Assembly: GCA_015065325.1 (NCBI GenBank) | Contig: SVQO01000006.1 | Location: 1 to 64,000, forward strand | Source: Oscillospiraceae bacterium | GTDB taxonomy: Bacteria > Bacillota > Clostridia > Oscillospirales > SIG627 | DNA: 64,000 bases | Direction of reading: 5' to 3' | Part shown: in pieces, positions 1 through 8,007 of the stretch | Position numbering within the stretch: position 1 is the first letter of the stretch | Layout of the letters: the number at the start of each line of letters is the position of its first letter | Notes under the pieces: model-generated | What the model saw: the letters and a program-made list of their open reading frames with translations, nothing else | Databases searched by the model: none | Told to the model about the DNA's origin: nothing | Made by a program: the position numbers and the translations under genes

Positions 1-27
1 CAGCCGCAGGCTGCATTTCTTTTCGCA

Positions 28-109
28 ATGATGATATACAAAACTTCGTTTTGATGATATGCAATTCCTGCGGAATTGATGATATACACGGCTTTCGCCG
101 TGATTTATG
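28..109. repeat. Array of short hairpins joined by GATGATATRC spacers
   Basis: Three different small palindromes lie in a row: 40-52 (AAAAC-TTC-GTTTT), 63-77 (AATTCC-TGC-GGAATT) and 88-101 (ACGGC-TTTC-GCCGT). They are separated by the almost constant 10-mer GATGATATAC or GATGATATGC at 30-39, 53-62 and 78-87. The stems differ while the spacers are conserved, so this is an array of hairpins and not a simple tandem repeat. It may continue to the left of the window, since 1-13 (CAGCC-GCA-GGCTG) is another palindrome. Function unknown. The rest of 1-377 holds a terminator, a promoter and no gene. Confidence 0.75.
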
Positions 110-171
110 TAAGAGTTCGAATTCATATTAAATAATGCCAAAAATATCTTTTTCGTAGCCATAGACATATT

Positions 172-214
172 GGAACGCAAGTGTTGATACGATACTTGCG
201 TTCCTTCTCTTTTT
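172..214 (+). terminator. Rho-independent terminator
   Basis: An 11-bp perfect stem (172-182 with 194-204) is followed by a T-rich run at 205-214. No gene precedes it inside the window, so it either ends a gene further left or is part of a recombination scar. Confidence 0.6.
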
Positions 215-321
215 GTCAAAAACCGTTTGGTGCAAGGGTTTTCGGTACTTTTGCAAATGAGATTCGTTTCATTGTGGGAGAAAAGTTGTAGCGTGAAGGA
301 GAATAGTTTCATTATAAATTG

Positions 322-350
322 TTGTAACTTAATTTGGCTTATGGTACAAT
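322..350 (+). promoter_or_regulatory. Sigma-A-type promoter of the ADP-ribosylglycohydrolase gene
   Basis: TTGTAA (322-327) and TACAAT (345-350) are separated by exactly 17 bp and lie 28 bp upstream of the start codon at 378. Confidence 0.6.
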
Positions 351-377
351 AATTAACGAATGTTGGAGGTATAAACT

Positions 378-1748
378 ATGTTCTTTAGGAATTTATTTAA
401 GAAAAAAGCCAAAAGTGAAGTCACAAACGATGTGACTTTTAGTTCTGAAATATCCGCTCCGAGTGTAGAACTTTGTTGTCTAAGTATGCCTGATGATCCA
501 GAAGCACGCAAACAAATGATTTCCAAAATGAAACAAAATGCTGATGCTTTATACGATGCTATTGCGCAACGATCACTATTGTATGGTGCGATCATCGGTG
601 ATATAGTAGGATCTAAATATGAATTTAACAATATAAAAAGTAAAGATTTCCCTCTTTTTTCGGATGGGTGCAGTTTTACCGATGATACAATTATGACGAT
701 TGCTGTCGCAAATGCACTGCAGAACTCCTGGGATAAAAAAGAAGAATTTACATCTTGCTTAATCAACGAAATGAAAACGTTGGGCAGAAAATACCCTCAT
801 CCGCAAGGTGGTTATGGCGGGCGATTTGCAGGTTGGTTAGAAAGTGACAACTCTCAACCCTATAACAGTTTTGGCAACGGTTCCGCTATGCGTGTGTCCG
901 CCTGCGCAATTTATGCAGTGGAATTGAACGAAGCTTTGGAACTTGCTAAACTTTCAGCCGCGGTTACGCATAACCATCCTGAAGGAATAAAAGGTGCACA
1001 GGCCGTAGCTGCTACTATTTTCTTGGCTAAACAGAAAAAAACAAAAGCAGAAATTAAAGAATACATAGAGAATAACTTCTATCCGTTGCAGGAAACAGTC
1101 GAGGATGTTCGCAAATACTACACCTTCGATGAAACTTGTCAAGGTACTGTACCTCAAGCTATTATTGCTTTTCTTGAATCTTCTTCATTTGAGGATGCTA
1201 TCAGAAATGCAGTTTCCATTGGTGGCGACACGGATACCATTGCTGCAATAACCGGTTCTATCGCATGGGCATTCTATCTCGATATATATGCGGATACACA
1301 TGATGAAATTATTTTGAAAGCAAATGAATATTTGCCTCAGGAATTTATCGATGCAATTATCCTTTTTGGCAAAAAAGCACAAGGGAGAATGTCTTCGTAC
1401 AACCGACTGACTGATTCATCCGGTTTTAAAATATACCCCAAAACACGTGTAGGAAAAGACCACAGTAGCACACACGAAGAAACAAAAAGCAGACTTGAAA
1501 TTCAGAAATGGATTACACTGAACCTAATCAAAGATAATACTTTGCATTACGAAAACACTGCGGAGTATTATTGTATTGCAGCAGATGGCAGTGTGTTCAA
1601 AAAAGAGCGAGATATTTTCTATAGATTGATTCTTGAACAAATGGTATGGAAAAGAGACGACAGCCTGGTTTCTATATGGGATGGTAAAGGACCAATTTTC
1701 CAGGAGTATCATGATTTTAAGGATTATTTTAACATTGTCGTTAATTGA
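378..1748 (+). CDS. ADP-ribosylglycohydrolase family protein with extra N- and C-terminal regions
   Basis: The protein (456 aa) probably hydrolyses an ADP-ribosyl linkage on protein, nucleic acid or a small molecule in the cytosol. The family's two metal-binding motifs are visible: TDDT at residues 101-104 and GGDTDT at 282-287, and the core starts near residue 69 (YGAIIGDIVGS). The core spans about 69-345. About 65 residues before it and about 90 after it are not part of the usual fold; the C-terminal piece is rich in aromatic and charged residues and I do not recognise it. The ATG at 378 follows GGAGG at 365-369. The gene stands alone between an AT-rich leader and two terminator hairpins, and is visibly more AT-rich than the housekeeping genes to the right, consistent with transfer. 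The physiological substrate cannot be told. Confidence 0.85.
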   Translation: MFFRNLFKKKAKSEVTNDVTFSSEISAPSVELCCLSMPDDPEARKQMISKMKQNADALYDAIAQRSLLYGAIIGDIVGSKYEFNNIKSKDFPLFSDGCSFTDDTIMTIAVANALQNSWDKKEEFTSCLINEMKTLGRKYPHPQGGYGGRFAGWLESDNSQPYNSFGNGSAMRVSACAIYAVELNEALELAKLSAAVTHNHPEGIKGAQAVAATIFLAKQKKTKAEIKEYIENNFYPLQETVEDVRKYYTFDETCQGTVPQAIIAFLESSSFEDAIRNAVSIGGDTDTIAAITGSIAWAFYLDIYADTHDEIILKANEYLPQEFIDAIILFGKKAQGRMSSYNRLTDSSGFKIYPKTRVGKDHSSTHEETKSRLEIQKWITLNLIKDNTLHYENTAEYYCIAADGSVFKKERDIFYRLILEQMVWKRDDSLVSIWDGKGPIFQEYHDFKDYFNIVVN

Positions 1749-1796
1749 TCTGTCTTCTGTCTTACGGTTGCATAAAGAAAAAAGGTCGCATAGAAA

Positions 1797-1834
1797 TGCA
1801 ACCAAAAATGCAACTTTTGCAACCCGATGCAACC
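1797..1834. repeat. Four copies of TGCAAC in a short cluster
   Basis: TGCAAC occurs at 1797, 1809, 1818 and 1828. No gene is seen in 1749-2067. Such short-repeat clusters resemble the decayed 3' ends and attachment regions left by recombinases, but this is inference. Confidence 0.45.
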
Positions 1835-1883
1835 CGTATCAAAAATTGCGTGATAATTCAGAAAAGTCAACATTCGTTGATAC

Positions 1884-1916
1884 AAAGAAGTCATCTCTTT
1901 GCGAGGTGACTTCTTT
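1884..1916 (+). terminator. Hairpin after the ADP-ribosylglycohydrolase gene
   Basis: AAAGAAGTCA (1884-1893) pairs with TGACTTCTTT (1907-1916), followed by a mixed GTTT. It is probably the terminator of the gene ending at 1748, though it lies 135 bp downstream. Confidence 0.5.
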
Positions 1917-1925
1917 GTTTGCGAT

Positions 1926-1966
1926 AGCCGTAAATCCTTTATTTACAGGGATTTTCGGCTTTTTCT
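1926..1966 (+). terminator. Second terminator-like hairpin, possible recombination scar
   Basis: AGCCG-t-AAATCC (1926-1937) pairs with GGATTT-t-CGGCT (1949-1960), followed by TTTTTC. The motif AGGGATTTTCGG resembles AGGGTTTTCGG near 233-244 on the other side of the ADP-ribosylglycohydrolase gene. Confidence 0.5.
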
Positions 1967-2067
1967 CTTTTCGTGCAGCGTTCAATGCTGTCCCGGAAAA
2001 ACTTCTCTTATTCCGTAAGATAAAGGCGGTAAGGAATTATGTTCCTCACCGCCGCTGTATGTGAATT

Positions 2068-2646
2068 TTAAAATAATTGAGAATCGACTTTTCTTAAAAG
2101 ATTTACACCAAGAAAGAAAATAATAATACAAACAACAGATCCGGTTGCAATGTTCATTATTCTTATCGTGTTTTCTGCCATTTCTCCGAAAGATACAAGC
2201 ATTGATCTCTGCAAGGAAAATATCGACACAAAGGCATCGGCAAAGGATATATTGCGTAATGTTTTCACCTTTAAGGATGCACTCCGTCTTGACTTTGCTA
2301 AATTGACCGAAGCCAAGGTTATTTTTGTAAAGGCATATACTGCAATGGTTATCATTACGATTTCGTGATAGACAGTTCCTCTGTCCTGCACAGTTGCGAG
2401 TACAACAGTACCAACAAGAGGCAAAGTCATCACCATTAGCAAAATTCCCGTGAATTGCTTTATAAAGGCGGTGCTTTCTTTTTTTGAACGAAGAACGGTA
2501 TACCTGACTACGCTTAAAACTGCGTAATATGTACCAACCGTCAACAACCACCAAGAATGTGTTACACACCCAATAACAATGTTATAGCCACTAAACGCTA
2601 TATTGACCGCAAGGCTTCCAAATGCCAGTTTATATATTCTGCTCAT
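2068..2646 (-). CDS. Six-helix membrane protein of unknown function, coupled to TetR
   Basis: This is a 192-aa hydrophobic protein with about six predicted membrane segments (near residues 7-27, 30-50, 65-85, 95-115, 135-153 and 162-182) and no motif I recognise. Its ATG (2646) lies inside the last codons of the TetR gene, overlapping by 17 nt, so the two are translationally coupled. It is most likely the regulated target of that repressor, perhaps a small transporter or a membrane stress protein, but nothing in the sequence proves transport. Confidence 0.6.
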   Translation of the reverse strand: MSRIYKLAFGSLAVNIAFSGYNIVIGCVTHSWWLLTVGTYYAVLSVVRYTVLRSKKESTAFIKQFTGILLMVMTLPLVGTVVLATVQDRGTVYHEIVMITIAVYAFTKITLASVNLAKSRRSASLKVKTLRNISFADAFVSIFSLQRSMLVSFGEMAENTIRIMNIATGSVVCIIIFFLGVNLLRKVDSQLF

Positions 2647-3229
2647 TTAACTTACCAATAACGCAATCTGTAATAATCTTGCTGATAGAATCAATACTAT
2701 CGGTGCAGTTATTATCAAGCCACTCCATTACGATTGCCGTAATACCCATAAGGTAGAACTTAAGTATATAGTTTCTTTCTCTTTCCGGAACACAGTATCT
2801 TGTGAGAACAGGTGTGAAAATATCCTTGAGCAAATCGCTATAAAGACCGTCAAAACCCAATGAACCGAACTGCTTAATGGCAGTTTTGAAAACTCGCTGA
2901 TTTTCCTTGATAAAGGTAAGATACGGCGTTAGGTATTCGGGCGTTATGAACATTAGCCCTTTTAGATCACAATTATAAAAACTCTGCGAGATACTCCGTG
3001 TATCTTTTGAAAAGTAGGAAAAGAAAATATCGGTAATATGTGCCGTTGTTTCCTTTAGCAGATCGGCTGTATTTTCATAATGCAGATAAAAGGTTGAGCG
3101 ATTGACTCCTGCTGCCTCGCAAAGTTCCTTGATGGTGATATATTCAAAGTCCTTTTTTTCAAGAAGGGATATAAGGGCTTTATCCATTTTGACAGCTGTA
3201 TTAAAATACTTGCTTTCATTTTTGTTCAT
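2630..3229 (-). CDS. TetR/AcrR family transcriptional regulator
   Basis: A 199-aa protein with a typical TetR N-terminal helix-turn-helix: the segment ITIKELCEAAGVNRSTFYLHY near residues 33-53 is the recognition region. The remaining helical domain (about 60-199) would bind a ligand and dimerise. A TTG sits one codon upstream (3232), but the ATG at 3229 is preceded at good spacing by AGGAGG (complement of 3238-3243), so the ATG is chosen. The gene lies between a two-helix membrane protein and a six-helix membrane protein on the same strand. By analogy it represses this operon; the inducer is unknown. Confidence 0.85.
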   Translation of the reverse strand: MNKNESKYFNTAVKMDKALISLLEKKDFEYITIKELCEAAGVNRSTFYLHYENTADLLKETTAHITDIFFSYFSKDTRSISQSFYNCDLKGLMFITPEYLTPYLTFIKENQRVFKTAIKQFGSLGFDGLYSDLLKDIFTPVLTRYCVPERERNYILKFYLMGITAIVMEWLDNNCTDSIDSISKIITDCVIGKLNEQNI

Positions 3230-3250
3230 CAAAAAGCCCTCCTTTTTGGT

Positions 3251-3604
3251 TTATTTTCCTTCGCTGATCTCTCTTGCAAGCTCAACGATTTCATAAGCGT
3301 ATTTCTCTTTGCCTTTTTCCAGCAATTTCTTATAAATCGGATAATTGACACAGCATCCGATTATACCGATAATGCCAATGATGATACCTAAAATCATACC
3401 GGTAACACCGCTGCCGATGACCTGCATTGCAAGACTCATTCCCGTGCCAAGAACAAGTGCGGAAATGATACCGAAGGTATAAGCGAATATATTTGCCGGA
3501 TTTTTTGCTTTCGCATCGAGCTTACGAAGCGCAACGATTTTGGAATTGTCTTTGGGTGCGTATTCCTTTGCAATGGATTCTGCGTAGATTTTGTCTGTGT
3601 TCAT
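3251..3604 (-). CDS. Small two-helix membrane protein
   Basis: A 117-aa protein with a basic, lysine-rich N-terminal segment (residues 1-36), two hydrophobic segments (about 38-61 and 66-90, the second glycine- and isoleucine-rich) and a charged C-terminal tail. The ATG at 3604 has AGGAGG eight bases upstream. It is the first gene of a leftward operon with the TetR regulator, which starts 22 bp after this gene's stop. Similar proteins are widespread in Clostridia and have no established function. Confidence 0.65.
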   Translation of the reverse strand: MNTDKIYAESIAKEYAPKDNSKIVALRKLDAKAKNPANIFAYTFGIISALVLGTGMSLAMQVIGSGVTGMILGIIIGIIGIIGCCVNYPIYKKLLEKGKEKYAYEIVELAREISEGK

Positions 3605-3881
3605 TTTATGAACCTCCTTTTCGATTTTACAACCTAATCATACACCGAAAAAAGAGAAAACTGAACAACACGATTTAGGGAATGTGTCGAGTTGAAAATT
3701 CCTTATTAGAGAATTTCTTGGTGTTGAATTGCACCTTATTTTTAAATTGTATCATAAAGGCGTAAATTTTTCTATGATTTCTGAATTTAAAACCCCATTA
3801 GCTTGTTTTCTAAAATTGAAACCCGTAGAATACCCGTGCAAGGCTTTATACTCCGTTTTTAGGGTAAAGTTTTTTAGGGAA

Positions 3882-3935
3882 CATGATGTTGCTTTGCTAA
3901 TGATGACACTGCGTTAATGATGTGTTGCTTCGCAG
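3882..3935. repeat. Degenerate ATGATG-spaced hairpin array
   Basis: ATGATGT occurs near 3883, and AATGATG at about 3899 and 3916, separating small palindromes such as TGCTTCGCA near 3925-3933. The layout is that of the array at 28-109 but worn. The rest of 3605-4019 holds only the ribosome binding site of the next gene; I see nothing else in it. Confidence 0.45.
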
Positions 3936-4019
3936 TATTTCGGTGCGTTCAAGGTTGACAACGATAAAGGCTTTTGATACACTGGTCTTATCCGGAAGGA
4001 GAGAAAGGAGGCACAAGCT

Positions 4020-5129
4020 TTGAATAAAGTCCGAATTTTGATCGTTGCCATATTTTCTGTAATTTTGTTGATTTTGGTTGGTTGCGCTTCGGCGCCCTTG
4101 GAAGCACCGAGGGGAGAAAAAACTGCACCGGTGATTTCTTCGTCATCCGTACAAGCGCCTGCCACTACTGTAAAGAAGCCGGTCATTCCTTTTGATCCGG
4201 AAGCAAACGGGGTTCCTCGCTTTCCGACCGATGAACCGATCACAAAGCCCGAGAAAAGGGAAAAAATTGCTAACATTCTGGTAATCGGTAATTCCTGCGC
4301 CTACTACTTTTTGGATGAACTGGAGGGAATGGCAACTGCTGCGGGATATCGAGTGGACGTGTATAATGCCTATTACTCTCTTTCCTCCGGCAATCAGGTG
4401 GATGCACACTGGGCAAATCTGACCGTTGATCGCGCCAATTCCGATAAAAACACGTATCAGCTGTATAAAAGCTCGAAAGGGGTCAGAAGCCGGGTCGATA
4501 ACGATATTACGCTCGACGGTGCACTGTCCTTTGCCGATTGGGACGTGATCGTAATGAATGAAAGCGTTAGACCGCGAAAATGCGATACCTATGAGGCGAT
4601 GTATAAGAACACCGTTGAGGACGCAAAGCGGATCTACGATTATATTCGATCCGAGCACCCCGAAACGTCGCTTTTTTGGTATCAAGGCTTTTCCTATGAG
4701 ATCGGATGGACTGCTTCCTCCGATGAATCGGAATGGATGACGACCAAGGAGCGCCAGGATACGAATCACGAAAATATCAAGCTTGCGTCTCGGCTGATCT
4801 GCCAACAAAACGGGATCCCGCTGATCCCCGTGGGGGATGCTTGGCAGTTGGCAAGAGCCAATCCCGAATTCGGTCAAAGCTTGACCGAACGCTGGCAGAG
4901 CGGAAATCGGGTAGAGGATCACTATCACGACGGCGAAAGCGGAGGACAGTATTTGAATGCCTGCGTGTTCTTTGAAGTCATCTTTCAAAAGAGCTGTATC
5001 GGGAATACCTTCCGTCCCGAAGCGGGAGGAGAGCTTGAGCATAAGCTGACGGACGAAAAAATCGTTCAGTTGCAAGCCATCGCCCATCAAGCCGTATCTG
5101 CTGTTTACGGAGAGGATTTTGCCAAATAA
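4020..5129 (+). CDS. Lipoprotein with SGNH-hydrolase-like (DUF4886-type) domain
   Basis: The protein (369 aa) begins with a lipoprotein signal: a hydrophobic stretch at residues 5-20 and lipobox LVGC with Cys22. A low-complexity linker runs to about residue 80. The following domain opens with VIGNSCAYY (residues 88-96), the block-I serine motif of SGNH esterases, and closes with a D-x-x-H-like block DHYHDG (300-305), so it probably acts as an esterase or deacetylase on an extracellular glycan at the membrane surface. The start is TTG at 4020: AAAGGAGG at 4004-4011 is ideally spaced and no better ATG exists nearby. The next gene is also a lipoprotein on the same strand. Substrate unknown. Confidence 0.75.
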   Translation: MNKVRILIVAIFSVILLILVGCASAPLEAPRGEKTAPVISSSSVQAPATTVKKPVIPFDPEANGVPRFPTDEPITKPEKREKIANILVIGNSCAYYFLDELEGMATAAGYRVDVYNAYYSLSSGNQVDAHWANLTVDRANSDKNTYQLYKSSKGVRSRVDNDITLDGALSFADWDVIVMNESVRPRKCDTYEAMYKNTVEDAKRIYDYIRSEHPETSLFWYQGFSYEIGWTASSDESEWMTTKERQDTNHENIKLASRLICQQNGIPLIPVGDAWQLARANPEFGQSLTERWQSGNRVEDHYHDGESGGQYLNACVFFEVIFQKSCIGNTFRPEAGGELEHKLTDEKIVQLQAIAHQAVSAVYGEDFAK

Positions 5130-5174
5130 ATCGCAGTCGTAACGAGCGTCCGTTTTTTAATGAAAGGAATCGAG

Positions 5175-6014
5175 ATGAAAAAAGTACTGCTATGCGGCTG
5201 GATTGTCGCCTTGGCGCTGATTCTTTGTGCTTGCTTTGCGACTGAACCGAAGGAGGCAAAGCCTGCCAAGACCGAAAACTCCGAGCTTTCCGTCAAGACG
5301 AAAAATCCCATTACCGAAACCGCTCCGTCCGCTGAAGAAAACGTGACCGAGCAGAAGGAAACGGAGATTGAAAAGCCCGCTCATTCCGACCTGTATTTGC
5401 CCGAGGTTTCCTTTGAAAAGATGTTCGAATACTTCGAGGAATTGGTTCTGCACATGGAATATACCGAGGGAGATGGAAATGCTGCGCTGGTGCAAAAATG
5501 GCTTGCTCCTCTCTCGTATCGGATACAGGGGGAACCCACGAAAGAGGATCTTGCTGTGCTGGCGAACCTTTTTGATCAGTTGAATGAGATCAAGAACTTT
5601 CCGGGGATCTATCCCGCCGAAGACGGAGAAGCGGAAAACCTGACCATCAGTTTTTTGAATTCCGAGGATTTCAACGCCGCTTTTTCATCGGTCGTTAACG
5701 GTGAGGATGCTTACGGCGCAGTACAGTTTTGGTACTATACCGAAAGCAACGAGATCCATACTGCAAATATCGGCTACCGTACGGATATTCCGCAGGACGT
5801 GCGCAATTCCGTTTTGTGCGAGGAGATCGTCAATGCGCTCGGACTTAGCGACACTGTCTGTCGGGAGGATAGCATCGTTTATCAATATTCCGATGAAAAT
5901 ACGGAATTAAGTGACGTGGATTTGATCATTATAAAGCTGCTTTACGATCCGTCCGTTTTGTGCGGCATGGATTCCGATGCGTGTAAAGAGATGGTTGAAA
6001 AATTGTATTACTGA
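5175..6014 (+). CDS. Lipoprotein of unknown function
   Basis: A 279-aa protein with a lipoprotein signal peptide: Lys-Lys start, hydrophobic core to residue 19, lipobox LCAC with Cys20. A threonine-, glutamate- and lysine-rich linker (about 21-70) leads to an acidic globular domain that I do not recognise. An in-frame ATG at 5160 exists, but AAAGGA at 5163-5168 is correctly spaced only for the ATG at 5175. It follows the SGNH-like lipoprotein by 45 bp with no terminator between, so they are probably co-transcribed. Confidence 0.7.
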   Translation: MKKVLLCGWIVALALILCACFATEPKEAKPAKTENSELSVKTKNPITETAPSAEENVTEQKETEIEKPAHSDLYLPEVSFEKMFEYFEELVLHMEYTEGDGNAALVQKWLAPLSYRIQGEPTKEDLAVLANLFDQLNEIKNFPGIYPAEDGEAENLTISFLNSEDFNAAFSSVVNGEDAYGAVQFWYYTESNEIHTANIGYRTDIPQDVRNSVLCEEIVNALGLSDTVCREDSIVYQYSDENTELSDVDLIIIKLLYDPSVLCGMDSDACKEMVEKLYY

Positions 6015-6020
6015 AAGAAA

Positions 6021-6048
6021 AAAGTCCTTGACCCCAAGGACTTTTTTT
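6021..6048 (+). terminator. Rho-independent terminator after the lipoprotein pair
   Basis: AAAGTCCTTG pairs with CAAGGACTTT across ACCC, followed by a T run. It may also serve the converging gene at 6066. Confidence 0.85.
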
Positions 6049-6065
6049 GTGAAGAATTGTTCTGT

Positions 6066-6524
6066 TTATGAAATTGGGGAAACTGCGTCCACAAAGCGCA
6101 AAAGGATCACCTCGTCTCCGATTTTCAGATCCTCGTAAGCCTTGCGATAGGGGAGCGTGACCGAACGGGATCTCCCGGTTTTATGCTCTACCACAAGATC
6201 CAGCACCTTGTGTTGGGTTGCGGCATAGGTCAGACCTGCTTGCCCGCTCAAGTATTTCTTTTTTTGCTCAATGGCAACGTTGAGGTATTTGATCGTACCG
6301 CGAAATTCCCTAGGTTGAAGAAAAAGAAAGATCTTGGAAAGAAAGAAACCGAGCAGACAAAGAGCGAGTGGAAGAAACTGCAGCGCTTTTCGGTCAAAAA
6401 ACGAGGTAAATGAGAAGCCGCAAACCGTAAACAGCAACAGAAGAAACTGGTAGAGAACAAAGAAGCATAAGGCTTTCTTCTCATTTTTCTTTTGAATTGC
6501 TCTGAGCTCGTCAAAAGTAGTCAT
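6066..6524 (-). CDS. Small membrane protein with C-terminal cytosolic domain
   Basis: A 152-aa protein with two hydrophobic segments (about residues 19-42 and 47-68) followed by a charged soluble region of about 80 residues ending near the stop with a V-S-P-I-S tail. I do not recognise it. Two ATGs are possible; the one at 6524 is chosen because GGATGGGGG lies just upstream, while the ATG at 6551 has no visible ribosome binding site. It is a single gene transcribed towards the lipoproteins. Confidence 0.55.
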   Translation of the reverse strand: MTTFDELRAIQKKNEKKALCFFVLYQFLLLLFTVCGFSFTSFFDRKALQFLPLALCLLGFFLSKIFLFLQPREFRGTIKYLNVAIEQKKKYLSGQAGLTYAATQHKVLDLVVEHKTGRSRSVTLPYRKAYEDLKIGDEVILLRFVDAVSPIS

Positions 6525-6597
6525 CGCACGTCCCCCATCCTTTTTCTTCATTATAGGCGAGTGAGTGTTATTTGTAAAGATTTTTTTGTAAAGTGTA

Positions 6598-6627
6598 TTG
6601 CAAATGTAAAAACCACTATGATAGAAT
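6598..6627 (+). promoter_or_regulatory. Promoter of the lipoprotein gene at 6665
   Basis: TTGCAA (6598-6603) and TAGAAT (6622-6627) are 18 bp apart, 37 bp before the start codon. Confidence 0.5.
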
Positions 6628-6664
6628 AGTATTAGAAAATTTTGACGAATAAGGTGGAAAACCT

Positions 6665-7363
6665 ATGCGAAAAAACAGAATGATTTTTCTGTGTTTCTTT
6701 TTGCTTCTGACTTTGCTTGTTTGCTCTTGTCGAGCCGAGAAAAAAATGACCAACGAAACGCCTGTGAGCCATACGAAGCAACCTCCTCAAACCGAAATAA
6801 TAAATGAAACTGCGTCGAAAATTACGGAAAAAATCGAGTCCGATGATTTTGAAGAGTGGCAAAAAGCTTATCTTGCTTTTTTGAAGACTGAAAAAACGGA
6901 TCACAGCGCCTTTGCTCTTGTGGAATTAGATGATGACGGGATTCCCGAATTGTACTTGACCGGTGGTTGCGAAGCAACGGGAGACAGTGTGTGTGCCTTC
7001 CGAAACGGTTCGCTGATTGAGCAGCATCTTCAACGCACTTGGGGAGGCAGCTATATTCCCGGAAGTGGTGAATTTGCCAACGAGAACGGTAACTTCGGCC
7101 GATGCTACACCCGCGTTTATCGACTTGAAAAGGGTGAATTTGTTCAAACCTTTGATGCCTTGTTGGTGGAAAGTGCCGGTGTAAATATTGAAGGGGAACT
7201 GTATGAATTGCGTTACGAATATTTTCTCGGGGAAAAACAGGTGAGCGAAGGGGAGTATCTTTCGGCTCGCGATGCTTCCTTCGAATTTGAAAAGGCCATA
7301 CCTTTCCACGAAGGGGCCGTTTCGTATGAGAAAATCTGTGAGCTGATTGTAAATTACGAGTAA
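6665..7363 (+). CDS. Lipoprotein of unknown function with acidic DDDG motif
   Basis: A 232-aa protein with a lipoprotein signal (hydrophobic 6-19, lipobox VCSC with Cys22). After a linker the domain contains LDDDGIPELYLTGG near residues 90-103, an aspartate-rich pattern seen in many clostridial lipoproteins and possibly a metal-binding loop. AAGGTGG precedes the ATG. The next gene, xpt, follows 58 bp later with no terminator seen, so read-through is possible, but the functions are unrelated. Confidence 0.65.
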   Translation: MRKNRMIFLCFFLLLTLLVCSCRAEKKMTNETPVSHTKQPPQTEIINETASKITEKIESDDFEEWQKAYLAFLKTEKTDHSAFALVELDDDGIPELYLTGGCEATGDSVCAFRNGSLIEQHLQRTWGGSYIPGSGEFANENGNFGRCYTRVYRLEKGEFVQTFDALLVESAGVNIEGELYELRYEYFLGEKQVSEGEYLSARDASFEFEKAIPFHEGAVSYEKICELIVNYE

Positions 7364-7421
7364 TGCGCATTGGAAAATCGAAAAAAGCGCGATAAGCGGA
7401 AAAAGATCGGGGGAGCGGACA

Positions 7422-8006
7422 ATGAATTTTCTGGAAGAAAGAATTAAACGGGACGCCGTGGTAAAAGCGGGAAATATTCTGAAGGTGGACAACTTTTTAA
7501 ATCACCAGATGGACGTTTCTCTTTTGGACGAGATCGGCAGGGAATTTTTTCGTCGCTTTTCCCATAAAAAGGTCACGAAGATTTTGACCATCGAGGCATC
7601 CGGTATTGCCATTGCATACCCTGTTGCTAAGGAATTCGGCGTGCCGATGATCTTTGCGAAAAAATCAAAATCCGTTAATATCGACGGAGAAATGTACGTG
7701 GCGGAGGTGGTCTCCTACACCCATAAAAACCTCAACCGCATCATCGTTTCCAAGAAATTTATTACCTCTGAGGATCACGTTCTGATTATCGATGATTTTC
7801 TGGCAAACGGATGTGCTCTCGATGGGCTGATCGCCATTGTAAAAGAGGCGGGAGCTACCGTTGCCGGGCTTGGAGTTGCCATCGAAAAGGGCTTTCAGGT
7901 TGGCGGAAAGAATCTTCGTGAAAAAGGCTATGATTTGCAAAGCATTGCCATCGTGGATGAAATGAATGAGGCTGACGGAAGCATCGTCTTCCGAACGCAG
8001 AAATAA
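7422..8006 (+). CDS. xpt: Xanthine phosphoribosyltransferase
   Basis: The 194-aa protein transfers phosphoribose from PRPP to xanthine to give XMP in the cytosolic purine salvage pathway. The full-length match to the Xpt family is clear: N-terminal MNFLEERI, the loop TIEASGIA near residues 51-58 and the PRPP-binding motif with IIDDFLANG near 122-130. GGGGGAG precedes the ATG. No permease gene (pbuX) follows and no purine riboswitch could be recognised upstream, unlike the common xpt-pbuX arrangement. The stop lies 6 bp before the hairpin that begins the IS200-like element, which may act as its terminator. Confidence 0.93.
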   Translation: MNFLEERIKRDAVVKAGNILKVDNFLNHQMDVSLLDEIGREFFRRFSHKKVTKILTIEASGIAIAYPVAKEFGVPMIFAKKSKSVNIDGEMYVAEVVSYTHKNLNRIIVSKKFITSEDHVLIIDDFLANGCALDGLIAIVKEAGATVAGLGVAIEKGFQVGGKNLREKGYDLQSIAIVDEMNEADGSIVFRTQK

Positions 8007-8007
8007 A

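Noticed and set aside
28..109. CRISPR array
   Set aside because: Repeats are about 10 nt and inter-repeat units are 13-15 nt palindromes; no cas gene is near.
105..125. GTTCGAATTC, like a tRNA T-loop
   Set aside because: No cloverleaf, acceptor stem or anticodon stem can be built around it; the upstream DNA is the hairpin array.
7364..7421. Possible purine riboswitch upstream of xpt
   Set aside because: The gap is only 58 bp and none of the conserved loop sequences is present.
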